Positions 24,902 to 36,500 of a stretch of 64,000 nucleotides of DNA are shown here, piece after piece. The notes beneath the pieces were generated by a model. The model was given only the letters and a program-made list of their open reading frames with translations. It had not been told where the DNA came from and searched no databases. This DNA is from Diploscapter coronatus. Its lineage: Eukaryota; Nematoda; Chromadorea; Rhabditida; Rhabditidae. The stretch is from NCBI GenBank assembly GCA_964036155.1, contig OZ038422.1, positions 12,857,201 through 12,921,200 on the forward strand, in the 5' to 3' direction. The position numbers and the translations under genes were made by a program. Position 1 is the stretch's first letter. Each line of letters starts with the position of its first letter.

Positions 24902-25474
24902 CATTTCTAGACGTTGATTTGAAATTTTGCAATACAGCCCTATGGTTTTAGCATATAACAATTTCAAGGCAAAAATTTTAGAGTAGACAATTTTTTAAAT
25001 GGTAAGCTAACATTTTGATGACTGTTTTCAGAAAAGTGTCATATGTTGCAATTGCAAAATTTTCGCTATTATTATTTCGTACCGGTATAATAATCATTTT
25101 CTATCTACGCAATATGTTTCAATTTTAACTTGATGAATGCTACTATTTCTAGGTAGACTTGCCTCAAATTTTCTTGCCCAGAAAGCAGAGCTTTAGATTG
25201 TCAAACTATCTTCAAATTTCATAATATTTGTTTACAAACTTTGTCATACTCTTTCATTTCATTTTCATACATTGGTGGTACATTTATATAATTTTGCTCA
25301 TACTTTGTATATTTCAAAGAAGCGTCTTTTCTTCGTAAAAATGCGGAATTGTTGAATATCTTCACGGGACTTATACACAAATCTTTATCTTTATTCAACC
25401 TTGCGTTGTAAAAGCATATAATAAAAATATCCTCAAATAAATGATATTTTAAATTTTATTCAAAGGATTGAAAC
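24902..25474. other. convergent intergenic spacer
   Basis: This is the AT-rich 3' space between the LRCH stop and the stop of the SnoaL-like gene. I see no gene or clear repeat in it. Confidence 0.5.
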
Positions 25475-26373
25475 TTAGGATCTTCCCTCTGCCTTATTAA
25501 TAACGTTGAAGCAGTCGTTATGGATGAGCCAAACACCGTCCACCTAGAAATAGAGGGTTTCATATATATTCCTTAAAAGGAATTTCATATATCGAACCTT
25601 CTTCCAAACTTGAATGTAGGCTCCAGATTCTCTTCCTTTCGTACCATCCAAGTGGTAGCTGCCTCTTTCGAACGCCCATTCGCCGCCCCCATTCACCTCT
25701 TCAGTTATCGTCTGAAAATGGACGTATCAAATCTGTATTTCATATATTCTGGATGACAGTTTGTAAGTGACGGAAGTGCTGAACGACGCACGCAAAATGA
25801 TGAATCGCTTCTTGTATTTGACGAAACACTTCTTTTATCTGCACAATTTCTATTGCGTCTCGTCATTTTTTCGTTTTGTCGAATACAAGATAGCAATGCG
25901 TCAGTTTTCGATCGCCGTTGCGTCAAATACGAGTTGCCATTCTGGATTAAGGCGGATTTCATATATGAGTATCCCTGCACCTGAGCAGTCTGAACTCCAT
26001 CCGCCATGTCTTCTCGAAAGTAGGCCTCGATCCCTGAATCTTGTAATTTAATTGAAAAGGGGACATATGAAATTCTACCGGCGCGTCCCTTGACGGGGTT
26101 TCGCCCGTTCGGCATGAAATAGCCATCCGGATCGTAGATAGCCGCAGCACCTGCGGCGTCACCTGCGTTGAACGCCTGAATTTGGAATTCTCAATTAAAT
26201 TGTCAAGAATACAAAGTCCGAAAATTTATAAGCCGATAGAAATGGCAAAATACTATGAGAGAAGATATCATATCCCATCCTTCCCCACATTGTTCTGCAT
26301 ATGTCTCGAATCAAATTGAAAAAAAAAACCTTCATGAAGTCCTGCTGACGCGATTTGATTTCTTGGAAGAGTG
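25475..26373 (-). CDS. SnoaL/NTF2-like (DUF4440-type) small protein, first exon uncertain
   Basis: Exons (minus): 26330-26373, 26079-26175, 25981-26033, 25598-25711, 25475-25543; phases agree. The protein begins LFQEIKSRQQDFMK, continues AFNAGDAAGAAAIYDPDGYF, MPNGRNPVKGR, IEAYFREDMADG and GEWAFERGSYHL, and ends VDGVWLIHNDCFNVI. That is the usual SnoaL/NTF2-fold order: an N-terminal helix, the 'A..F.AGD' helix-loop, a beta strand with YDPDG, then a strand ending in VWLIHxD. It is likely a soluble cytosolic protein of about 125-130 residues. Nematodes have several such small proteins of unknown substrate. The first exon starts in phase 1, so a short upstream exon with the ATG is missing; I could not choose one. 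Three introns contain the GGATTTCATATATC motif. Confidence 0.75.
25786..25935. repeat. imperfect fold-back in SnoaL-like gene intron
   Basis: The left part GACGCACGCAAAATGATG ... CTTGTATTTGACGAAA pairs with the right part TTTGTCGAATACAAG ... CGTTGCGTC. It fills the intron at 25712-25980 and is flanked by GATTTCATATAT motifs. Confidence 0.45.
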
Positions 26374-27572
26374 CTGAAATTACGAGCGTAATTTGAGAAA
26401 CAGCATTACGATGAAAATACCGTTATTTACGCCCGAAAGTTGGGAATTGAATATGTTATATAGGGGTATGTGACGGAAATAGTTCATTCTTCAAATGGAG
26501 ATAACGAGCAAGAATATGGGTGTTGCATTTATTAATTATTTTTTAAAAGGGGGAATTGGAAAATATGGATTTGTCAGGGTGAATTTGCCCGGTTAGAAGG
26601 TGAAAACTGACGTGTTTTATTCGATAAACATATTTTTGTCTTTTCGCATATACTCTGAGGCTTTTATTTCTTCAAATCTCTTAAATTTAAGCCCTATTCT
26701 ACTTACCACTCATCGGTCCTAGATAATATTCTTAGGCAAGTGCTTTTGACAAGCTTCAGATATATGGAATTGAAGGTAGAAAGGATGTTTAGGGATTTCC
26801 AGACTATTCCGAATAAAAGCAACAAACCTTTGCAAAATCCGCTTTTATACCAGGTTTAAGAATAATTACAGGAAACCATTTTTCGAGTAGGTAGGCTTGG
26901 CAATCCGTCTAGAAATCTAACCAAAATGATCCGTAAAGGAACAAGAGAATAGGAAATGTGTCATTTTTCAAGCTGTGAATGAAGGATTATGCACAAATAA
27001 TTCTTTATTCTGACGAAAAACATATATACGAGTATGTAAAATAAAATATTAAGGTTTAGAAAGAAGTAACCAAAAATATCTGTGAGATCGGGAACTGTTT
27101 AATCGGATTCGGGCACAAGAGGCCAAAAGCCTATTACGTAACTGATCTCATTTGTTTCCAGAATTAGCAAAACAAGTATATCTCAACCCTCCCGAAATAG
27201 AACCCCCAAAAAAGTCAGTGGCGAGACGGTTCAATCACAGACCTCCCACTTGGCCTCGAAACATAAATAACATTCCCCCTCCAGGCAGTATTTAAGCTCA
27301 TACTCCCTCAAGAAGACAGCGCCCAGGCTCATCCCCAGCCTATACGTTTCCCTGCCTATTAGTCATCCCCACTCTACTTACATACCGTAAACCATTGTCT
27401 AGTTTAATCTATGTAAGCTATTAAATAACCCGCACTCTTCCACAACTCAAATCACGTCCAAAACCCGACGTAAAACTTCTAAAACCTTACTTATCGTTAT
27501 ATTTTCTCTACCTTGAATAATTAATTTTAATCTAGGACACTTTTCGAAAATGTAAAGATATCTCTTGGCTAC
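26374..27572. other. intergenic spacer
   Basis: No gene is supported. A C-rich stretch at about 27180-27520 differs in composition from the AT-rich surroundings, but I recognise nothing in it. Confidence 0.4.
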
Positions 27573-29214
27573 TTAGAAAACAGTTACAACATTTGTGGCG
27601 TTAGCTTGAGTTTCGATTCTTTCTTCTTTCTTTACATCAGGGTCAATTCTTCTTGGCCGGCATTTGATTAGGTCCCTCAGATATCGTAGTCTCGTGTAGT
27701 CAATGAACACCAACGTCATTAGAACCGTCGAACTCATGAAGATTTCTGTAAATTTAATTTATGCGAATTTTTTAGATTTAAGTACCATTAAACACATTGA
27801 ATGGCAAGAAGCTATAAGGTGATACGCTGTAAGGCCTTGCAGCACTTATTTTGAAAGATATGAGCAAATTATGCGTGCATATTATATCTGCTATCGTTTT
27901 TATCTGAATTTTAAATTGATATATCTAAAAAAAAAAGTTTTACTGTTTGAATAAACAGGAAAATGCACATATGAATGTGCAGCTGCTGGAAGGCCTTCAG
28001 TTGTTTGGAACATTCAAAGACGGAGTCATCCAAATCGTGATAGGACAGCTTCAAAGATGAAACTCGGACGTACCACACCATAAATCCTATCACAATAAAG
28101 TCATAAATCGACATGATCGTTTGGTAGATCTGAAATTATCGACTAATTAAAGTTTTAAACAAAACCATAAATGTTCTACTTTAATCAATTTTCATTACAA
28201 CTTTTATTTATCATTATCATAAATAAAATTATATTTAGAAATTTAACTACATGTTCATACCATGGAAGTTAGCAGAAAATCTGCCCGTAAATAGAACAAA
28301 GAACCCACGACCAAGGCGAACCACGTTAAAATTGTTATCCATTTTGTGAATATCAACCTACGCTCCAGGGCTTTTCTAACATATATTTCAATTTAAATAT
28401 ATTTGTTATTTTTAATTTTAAACCCTCTAAGTCTCTCTTTGTATTTGCTCCAGTCAAGTTCACTAGCTAGTCTGTGGCATGCCAGGATCCAAAAGTGGGC
28501 TAAATTTTAAGATCTCAGATTTTTCGTTGATTAAATATAAAACTTGTGATTAGAAATGACCATAATGGGTAAGCCGCGGCAATTGTATATACCACACTGA
28601 TTATAGCCCGAGCTATTCCAAAATTGCTTTTATCTGAAAATATCCATTCCAAAGCAATTATTTTAATTTAAACTGGCCAGCTTCCTTGTTCTCTAGCGTT
28701 TCCATCGGTGTTCCCAGCATTAATGGCATGTAGCATATCGTTTGCAAAATGCACAATTGAGATATCTTGACCATGATCACTCGGTAGGGCTTTTTATACC
28801 TCTAAGATTATTATAATAAAAATATATTTATAAGATTATGATAAAAAATTGAAATTTGATTGGTTTTTTTAATATGCACTTTTAAATTAATACGAATTTG
28901 GTTAAAATTGAGTAATCTTACATTTTTAATGAGATTCGAGGTGTGAGAATAGAATATGTATAGAAGAAAGTTGAAGGGCGCGTAGAAAAACGTGAAATAT
29001 CTGTGAACTTTCAGCAGCATTTCGGCTCCAGCTTCCAAGACTTCCTCTTGGTCAAGACCATTAAGCATGGTAAAGTTAAGGGACATGTTTAACTCCTAAA
29101 CATAATTTTAAAATAGTCTCAAAAATAATAAAGAAAGTATCTTAAACGTGTTAAGAAATTTTATATTTAAACCAAAAATGTAATATAGAAAACCATTTCA
29201 GGTTTGAGAAACAT
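27573..29214 (-). CDS. seven-transmembrane protein, family not recognised
   Basis: Exons (minus): 29194-29214, 28922-29095, 28674-28801, 28544-28626, 28424-28499, 28261-28375, one from 28129 to about 27975, one at about 27788-27917, and a last one at about 27573-27748. Hydrophobic segments in order: YFTFFYAPFNFLLYIFY; VIMVKISQLCILQTICYM; IISVVYTIAAAYPLWSFLI; WITILTWFALVVGSLFYL; TIMSIYDFIVIGFMVWYV; CTHNLLISF...FLPF; and IFMSSTVLMTLVFIDY. A basic tail follows. This fits a chemoreceptor-like or other 7TM membrane protein, but I cannot assign it to a named nematode GPCR family. The junction around 27917-27975 does not resolve in phase by eye, so the model is incomplete there or the gene is damaged. 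Three introns end in AAG or use unusual sites. Confidence 0.55.
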
Positions 29215-29409
29215 GTCTTGAGTCCAATCGATACCCCAGCCAGGTGCAATTTTCGATTTAAGTTTTCGAAATTTTAAAAGCCATACCTCGTTATGAGAGT
29301 TTCAAATCTAGAACGTTCATGCATTATGTTATTCCAATTAAAAATAAGCAGAGTACGGTAAATATATCATTTATTTGTAGTCTGCATAACATTAATTAAT
29401 TTTCGATCA

Positions 29410-30980
29410 TTATGTTCGAAGCAATTTCTGCAGTCTCTCTTCAGAAATTTGGTACCATTTTTGATTCGAAGATACATATTGACCATCTTTCTCGAGAGCA
29501 AAGATTTCCGGACAAAAATGTCGATTGAAAGATTGCATATTCAGTTTCGTATTCTCATCATAGGTGCCCTTTTGCATTTGTAGATAATTATAGCCGTATC
29601 TAAATTATTATATGTGCTAATTTTTCAATTAAATTTGAAAATACCGGTCTAAATTGGCCTGAACTTGTGCAATAACGTCAGGAGTTCCAGTACTATCGTC
29701 AATTAACACTTTCTTCTGATCATCAGGAGATAGTCTTGTGTCAAATAAGCCTAGATTTATTATATTTTTTCAATTTTAGATTCATTTAAAAATACCCGGG
29801 AAAATTCCTAGATAATCATATAGCGGCTTATAATGGAAGTATCCAGAAATGTCCATTTTTCTATTAGGGCTGAAAAGCATATAATTAAAATAAATTAAAT
29901 GACCTAAAATGTAATTCTAAAAAGTGAATAATTTAAATTGTACGCTATGTCAGCATGTGATATAATTAGATGATCATCAATGCTCCATCTATCCTTCAGT
30001 TTTCCGATCAGTTTGTAAAGTGATTGGACCTGAAAAATAATAGACAAGTATGCAAATATTCTCAGATGATTTAACAATGCTTATATCCTAGAGAACATAT
30101 GTCTCGCCAATATGCTATGTTGTATATGTCTTGTATCATGTAGCAGGATGTAATGTGATGTCAATTTGGCAAATTTATATGTATGGTATTTGAATTATAC
30201 CTGAGCATCCGGAAATGGGTCTTGTCCCGAGTTGACGACCTCGATGCCGACTGCATGCGTGTTCACGTCGGTCGGCACGGTGCGGAACCCGCCTGCTCCG
30301 GCGTGCCACGCTCTATTGACGTCTTTGACTTGTTGGAAGATTGCGCCCGTTTCGTCAACTATAGTTTTAATTTTAAACTGATCTTCATTTGATATCTTTA
30401 GATCAGATATTATTTGTTAGATGGTATGCTCAGACTTAGAAGATGATATTGCTGATATTTAGTTAATATATTTAGATTAATTAAAATTACTATATGCTAT
30501 AATGCAAACTTATGATGTATGGTTTAAAGTAATGGCATTTAAGTTCAATTGACCCATATACTGAACCGACAGTCCTTCGTCATGAAGCACAGCTACGGTT
30601 TGAAGAGCTCCTACGACTTCGGTGTCATGGATCAAGATTATCTTAATTTGATTGAATTCCAATCAAAACTATTCCAAGTTATAAATGCCTTAGGCGTAAT
30701 GCATTCATCCTGAAAAGATGTCGTTGACCAGGTGACGTCATAAACGTTTAGATCTTTAGCGAACGAAGTACACGTACCGCATGGCCAACAGGGCTTAAAT
30801 ATTACATAATTTAAGGCAATTAATTTTAAGCATTGCATTTATTGTATAGATTAATGCATTTATATTAGAAATTAGCAAATTGATGATATAAATTGTTAAA
30901 TATCTTACATTCGATCCATTGATCTGACCGTTTACATATGAATTTAACAAGAATATGGCGGTTAAAAGAAAGAGCGCCAT
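29410..30980 (-). CDS. AmiD-like N-acetylmuramoyl-L-alanine amidase, copy A
   Basis: Predicted secreted zinc amidase cutting the bond between MurNAc and L-Ala in peptidoglycan (Amidase_2/AmiD family, best known in bacteria). Exons (minus): 30909-30980, 30689-30793, 30554-30641, 30201-30358, 29944-30029, 29796-29869, 29645-29750, 29410-29599, giving 292 residues. The signal peptide (MALFLLTAIFLLNSYVNG) is followed by a short Cys cluster (PCWPCGTCTSF). Catalytic features present: first zinc His in ILIHDT, WHAG, Glu in VGIEVVNSG, second His in ISHADI, and Lys/Asp in NRKMD. The C-terminal part (YGYNYLQM ... FNRHF) matches the AmiD peptidoglycan-binding-like tail. Intron 2 (30642-30688, 47 nt) starts with GC, not GT. 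It is a tandem paralogue of the next gene, same strand. Confidence 0.88.
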
Positions 30981-31290
30981 GATTTTTACAATGAAAAATT
31001 CACGAGAAACGCGCGTTTTCCATGTGATAAGAAAATGAAATCGGATTAAAAATTATCGGAAAAACTAAAGTAGCAAATTGAAAATATCGACTTTTTAGAT
31101 ATCAAAGTTCAACGGCACATGATTCAAAATTTTATTTATTGAACAGAATATCACAATTATAGTGTAATATGCCGTTAATAGAAATCGTAAACAAAATTAA
31201 ATGTTCAAACTTAACAAGTTTATGTACAATGTTGGATTATTCTAATTTTGCTCACTATATTTATTAATTAGCATCAAATAGAATATCAAA

Positions 31291-33140
31291 TTATTTAAGC
31301 AGCTTCTGCAGTCTCTCCTGAGAAAGTTGGTACCATCGTTTATTATCTGGATTTCGTTTTCCGTCTTTTTCCAGCTCGAACACTTCTGGAACGAAATGTC
31401 GGTTAAAAGCTTCCATATTCAGTTGGGTGTTCTGATCCCATTTTCCCTTCTCCATTTTAAGGTAGTTGTAGCCGTATCTGAAAGTTATGACTAAAATATA
31501 CCCATATATAGAATCATCCAATAAATTAGTATTCTCTAACTTTAATATCATTTTCACTATCCATAGTCAGAATTTGTAAGAGGTGTAAACGCGTGTGTTA
31601 ATTCGTATAGTTCCAAAACTTATTGGATGACTCAAAATTATTAAAGTACCTCTCCAAATCTGCCTGAACCGTTCCGATTTCAGACGCCGACCCAATTGAG
31701 CCGTCAACCAGAATCTTTTTCTGCTCAGCGGGAGTTAATCGGGTGTCGAATAGCCCTGAACTTAAAATTTACTATTAATTTCACGAATATTGAAGAAAAC
31801 CAGGGAATATTTTCAAATAATCGTAGAGTCCCTTGTAATGGAAGTATCCTGAGATGTCCATTTTATTTCCTGGGCTGAAAATATAAAATTAGGCAAATTT
31901 AAAATAAATAAATTACGTAATGTCAGCATGCGAAACGATGTAGTGCTCATTGACGTTCCATCTTGCTTTTAGGTGGGAAACAAGCTTGTAGATGCCTTGA
32001 AGATGAAAATTTGAAAAATTAACCGCCTTATGTAATAGCATTTAGGAATAGGTGAAAATAGGACAGAATATGACAATGTTTTTTCCTCATGTTATTTCAC
32101 AAGTTGGAAATCTCCTGTTACCTTGAAGTTGGGCTTCAGGATAGGGATCCCAGCCGGAGTTAACCACTTCGATTCCGACGGAATGCGTATTGACGTCCGT
32201 AACATCACGCCACGAGCCATAGCCCGCGTGCCAAGCCCTAAAAGATTCATTGAAAAGCTGGTCTTCGCTAAATTATTCTATTTAAAGTTTTAATTCAATA
32301 ACTACTTAACAGAAAAGTTGGTCTTCACTACATTTAAATATTTACCTATGAACGTCAGCTACTTGCTGGAAAATAGCCCCTTTTTGATCTACAATATATT
32401 GAACAGAAAGTTTCTCGACATGAAGTGCCTGAATGGTTTCCAGACCCCCGTTAGATACGGTGTCGTGAATTAGGATTATTTTAGGCGTGATGCAAATGTC
32501 ATTGTAATCCGAGGTCGTCCAGGTCATATCATAGACGTTCAACTCTTTGGCGAATGAAGTACATGTCGTGCAGGGGGCACAGGGCTTAAATTTTCATGAT
32601 TAACAAGGGAAGTGCACAGATAGGAAATCGCAAATTGTGATGAAACTCTCCAAATAGGGTTTTTCAAAGACGAGAATAACGATGGTGAAGTAAAAAGTGC
32701 TAAATAGGAACCTAGAAATCCATAGAAATCGTCAATTCCTCGCTTGTACTTATAGATTTACAATATTCGATTACATTTTTGATAGGAAATTTGCTCATTT
32801 TTCACGCAAAATATGAGTGAAAGACGGCTTGAAATTTCCTGACTCCAGACTCCTATTCAACACTTTTTGACTTCACCATGCCCATCATCGAAAACCCCTA
32901 TACGGGAGATTCCGTCAGGATTTGCAATTTCTTATCTGTGCACTTTCCTCGTAGGGTAAAAATTCTTAAATATTTACTAATTTTTCTCATTTTTATATCG
33001 CTTAGAATAGACTAAAGAAAGTCATTCAATTGAGGCTATGCCTTATTTTTTATGAAATTTAAAATTTTAAGGTATACATTAGTCGGATTCAGCTCAGCCC
33101 TAGTTAATCCGAAGACGAAAAGGAAAAATAGCCTCCACAT
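31291..33140 (-). CDS. AmiD-like N-acetylmuramoyl-L-alanine amidase, copy B
   Basis: Tandem paralogue of the amidase at 29410-30980. Exons (minus): 33078-33140, 32346-32584, 32122-32237, 31917-31995, 31801-31874, 31650-31755, 31291-31477, giving 287 residues with all phases consistent. The signal peptide is MWRLFFLFVFGLTRA. The Cys cluster PCAPCTTC begins at residue 22. Predicted zinc ligands are His61 (ILIHDT), His162 (VSHADI) and Asp172 (GNKMD); Glu124 (GIEVVN) and Lys170 match the AmiD catalytic residues. A C-terminal domain (about 190-280, YGYNYLKMEKG ... FNRHF) matches the AmiD tail. Eukaryotic PGRPs share the amidase fold but not this tail or the HADITPGxKxD pattern, so a bacterial-type AmiD origin is favoured. 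Its start is 390 bp from the divergent IFT80 start. Intron 1 contains a 345-bp inverted repeat. Confidence 0.9.
32607..32950. repeat. 345-bp inverted repeat in amidase B intron 1
   Basis: The left arm, about 32607-32720 (AAGTGCACAGATAGGAAAT ... GATGGTGAAGTAAAAAGTG), is the imperfect reverse complement of the right arm, about 32845-32950 (CACTTTTTGACTTCACCATG ... ATTTCTTATCTGTGCACTT). The loop is about 125 bp. It is a probable non-autonomous fold-back element. Confidence 0.75.
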
Positions 33141-33424
33141 TTTGATTGCGTTTCCAAACAACGTCAAATGATCGGAATTTTGGTAACGAAAGATTCACTT
33201 TCTTGATAACACTTGATCCTTATCTTTTATGGCCGTAATAAAATTTGACTTTAGTGGCAAAAATGTGCTTCACTAAAGAATAGCTCTTGATTATTTTATC
33301 GGAATAAAATGTTATTCGCAAATGACAATCAAAAATGCTATTTCGTCATTCTTCTTTGCGTGAGTTTTGCAGAAATACAAGAAAAGAAGGAGTAAATATG
33401 GTTATAGAGCAAATAGCATGTGTG

Positions 33425-33438
33425 GTTACCATGACAAC
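33425..33438 (+). promoter_or_regulatory. X-box (RFX/DAF-19 site) upstream of IFT80
   Basis: GTTACCATGACAAC fits the X-box consensus RYYNYYATRRNRAC at every position. It lies 93 bp before the IFT80 start codon, the distance usual for ciliary genes controlled by DAF-19 in nematodes. The divergent amidase B shares the same 390-bp intergenic space. Confidence 0.75.
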
Positions 33439-33530
33439 GTGAAACACATGCTTTCAGAATATAAGTTTTCTTAAATAGTGTTTCCCTAGATAAGATTAAA
33501 TTTCAATATTTTAAATGTTGCATTTTTAGG

Positions 33531-36500
33531 ATGAGGCTGAAATTATCCCAACCCCGAATATCATGTCATACCGAACCCGTATGTGGGATAGGTTGGACTA
33601 CGAGTGACGAAATTGTGACCGCTTCGGATGATCATAACATCCTAAAGTGGACCGTAGCCACCATGGACTCGAGCTTAATTACCCAATTGTCGCAGTAATT
33701 AACCACTTAATTATTCCAATGAAATCTCAATAATAGAGCATTCTATCCGACTTCGATGCATCTATTTCCACGGTCACTCGTGAAAAACACCAATAACGAT
33801 ATTATGGCTCTAACTTCAAGCGATGGTAATTCCCCAATTTACTAGCTAAATATTTAACTACCCTAATTAAGGCAAGCTTTATATAATTGCAAAGAATGGC
33901 AAAATTGAGAAAACTATCGATGCGCATAAAGGAGCAGCTTTATATGTTAGATGGAGTGCAGATGGAACTGGACTATTGACGAGTGAGTTAATTACTCTAA
34001 TTATCATAATTCATTACCTCATTAGGCGGCGAAGAAGGGGCTGTGAAGATGTGGTCGCGGACTGGCATGCTTCGTTCTGTTCTAGCACAGTCGCCTTCAG
34101 CAGTGTATTGGTAGTTAAACTAATTGAGTCGGTAATTATATACTTGATTATTCGAATTAAGTGCCTCTTGGGACGGCTCTTCTAATCGAGTCTTGTATTG
34201 TAATGCGGAACACTGCTATATTAAATCTCTGAAAATCCAGGTTTAAAAAATTTGTAATTTAAGGAAACACAAATTTTAGGTCCCACCCCTAAAATGGAAG
34301 GCTCACGATGGGCTGGTTTTATGCTGCGATTGGAACCCGATTTCTGATATTATCGTTACTGGGGGAGAAGACTTGAAATTCAAAGTGAGAATTCGAGAGA
34401 AAAAATCGAATTTTAGACCAAATAATCGCAAAAATCCAATTTAGGTGAAAGAATTTTAGGTCTGGGATGGCTACGGTAGAATTTTGTTCAATTCCACGCC
34501 TCACGATTTCCCTGTAACTGCAGTTTCGTGGAATACGGATGGTGAAATGTTCGCTGTTGGGTCGCATGATATCATGAGACTATGCGATAAGGCTGGGGTA
34601 AGAAAAACAACCAAAGGTTACCAAAATAAAATTTCGGCTTAGTGGTCCCACTCTTTGGACAAATTAACCACCGGCTCTGTGTTGGCTCTATCTTGGTCTC
34701 CAGACGGAACTCAACTTGCTGCAGGGTGCGCAGGCGGCAATGTACTTCATGCTCAAGTCATCGAGAAGTTAGTGGCATCATATTTTGCGTTTTGAAATGG
34801 TGTCAGAAAATGTATCTTTAGAAGAGTAACCTACCGAAACCTGGACGTGGTTCAGACGCAGAGAAATGTCGTCGAAGTCCGAGACATCAGCAGTGAAGTC
34901 GCTAGGGAAAAACTTGAAACTAAGGTTAGTATTGAGATTGTCGGTGGCCTGGAAAAGTCGTTGCAATAGTTCCGCCGTTGCACACGAAATAGTACGGCGA
35001 AGGAAACTTTTCCCGTATAAACCTTGTGTTATTTCGCATGCAACGATGCGACTATTTTTCCAAATTGTTGAATTCTTATTTTAGAAGATTTAATTTAGGA
35101 CCGAATCACCAGAATTTCGATTTTATACGACTATTTGGTGGTTATTACAACTTCTCAAATGTACATCTACTCTTCGAAGAACTGGAATACCCCGTCTATT
35201 GTGGAACTACAAGATAAATCCGTTTCTATGATAGTTCAGTGTGAAAAGTAGTTTAAGATTAATAATTAGCATAGATTAAGAAAGCGAACTTAGAATTTTC
35301 CTGTTATCCGATGGAAACTCAGTGTTAGTTTATAATTACGATGGCCGTCAGCTAAGCGATATTAAACCTCCTGGAAACGGACTTGGATTAATCAGTATAC
35401 TAGATAAAATCAAATTTCGAATAGAAAAGGAATTCAGACAACCGAATCGCTGACTTAGCAAATGATTGTCTGGCGGTTAGAGATCGCGGAGACCCTAAGA
35501 TAATTCATTTCTTAGACCCCATAAATGGAAAACCTATTGGGGACGGGAAAATTACGCATGATGTAAGGGGATTAGCAATAATTTAACGTATTATAGCATG
35601 TTAAATATGCTAATTTTTAGCAAGATATCGCTGAACTAACAATCTCCCAATGTCGGCCTTTGAACGAAAGAGTAGTCGCTTTTCGGGATCAATCAGGAAA
35701 TATTTTCGTGGCTCTGGTGAAGACCTACGGAAACGCTGAAAGAATGGCGAAAATAGGTATTATTATAGGCTAACTTTAAGATTGCTGTAGTTTCATGCTA
35801 ATTCTTAATAGCACTATGATTCCTAGGTTCTATGGCAGAACAGCTGGTTTTCAACGACGTCACGAATATGCTGGCCGGAATTGCCGATAATCGAATAAGT
35901 AAAATTTCATTCTTCAAAACTTTAAAGGATTTTCAAAATTTAGTCATTTGGCCCGAACCAAGTCTGGTGTTCGTGGATCAGGCGCTATTGAGGAAATCAC
36001 TCGTTGAGAGACAGATTGGATCAATGGGAAAATTTCCTACTCTTCTATAGTAACACTTGGAAATTAGCATAAAATATTGCACTCTTAAATTTAGCTTCAC
36101 TGGAAATAACATTGTGATAAGACGATCTGATGGCTCAATAATCCCTACGGCTATTCCAGCTTATGGAGCCGCTTTGTTAAATGATATCAGTCAGTCAAAA
36201 TGGGACCAGGCTATCAGGATTTGTAGACATGTAAATGTAAGATAATAATGATCATTCTAATTCTAAACTCAAATAAGTAATAATAAAGTATTTGCAATAT
36301 TTATATAGTACATTATATTTTAATTTCTAAGTTAATTTCTATTCAGGACGACTGTCTGTGGGCTATATTAGCCGGACTTGCAATTTTTCATAAGAATTTA
36401 TATGCTTCTGAGATTGCTTACGCTGCATTGGACGAAGTGAGTAATAATTTAGAAATAAAAAATACTAAAAAAATTAAGTATGAAAAAGTCATATTCCTGT

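Noticed and set aside
29410..33140. bacterial contamination as the source of the amidases
   Set aside because: Both genes have short nematode-style introns in shared positions, signal peptides, and lie between clear nematode genes.
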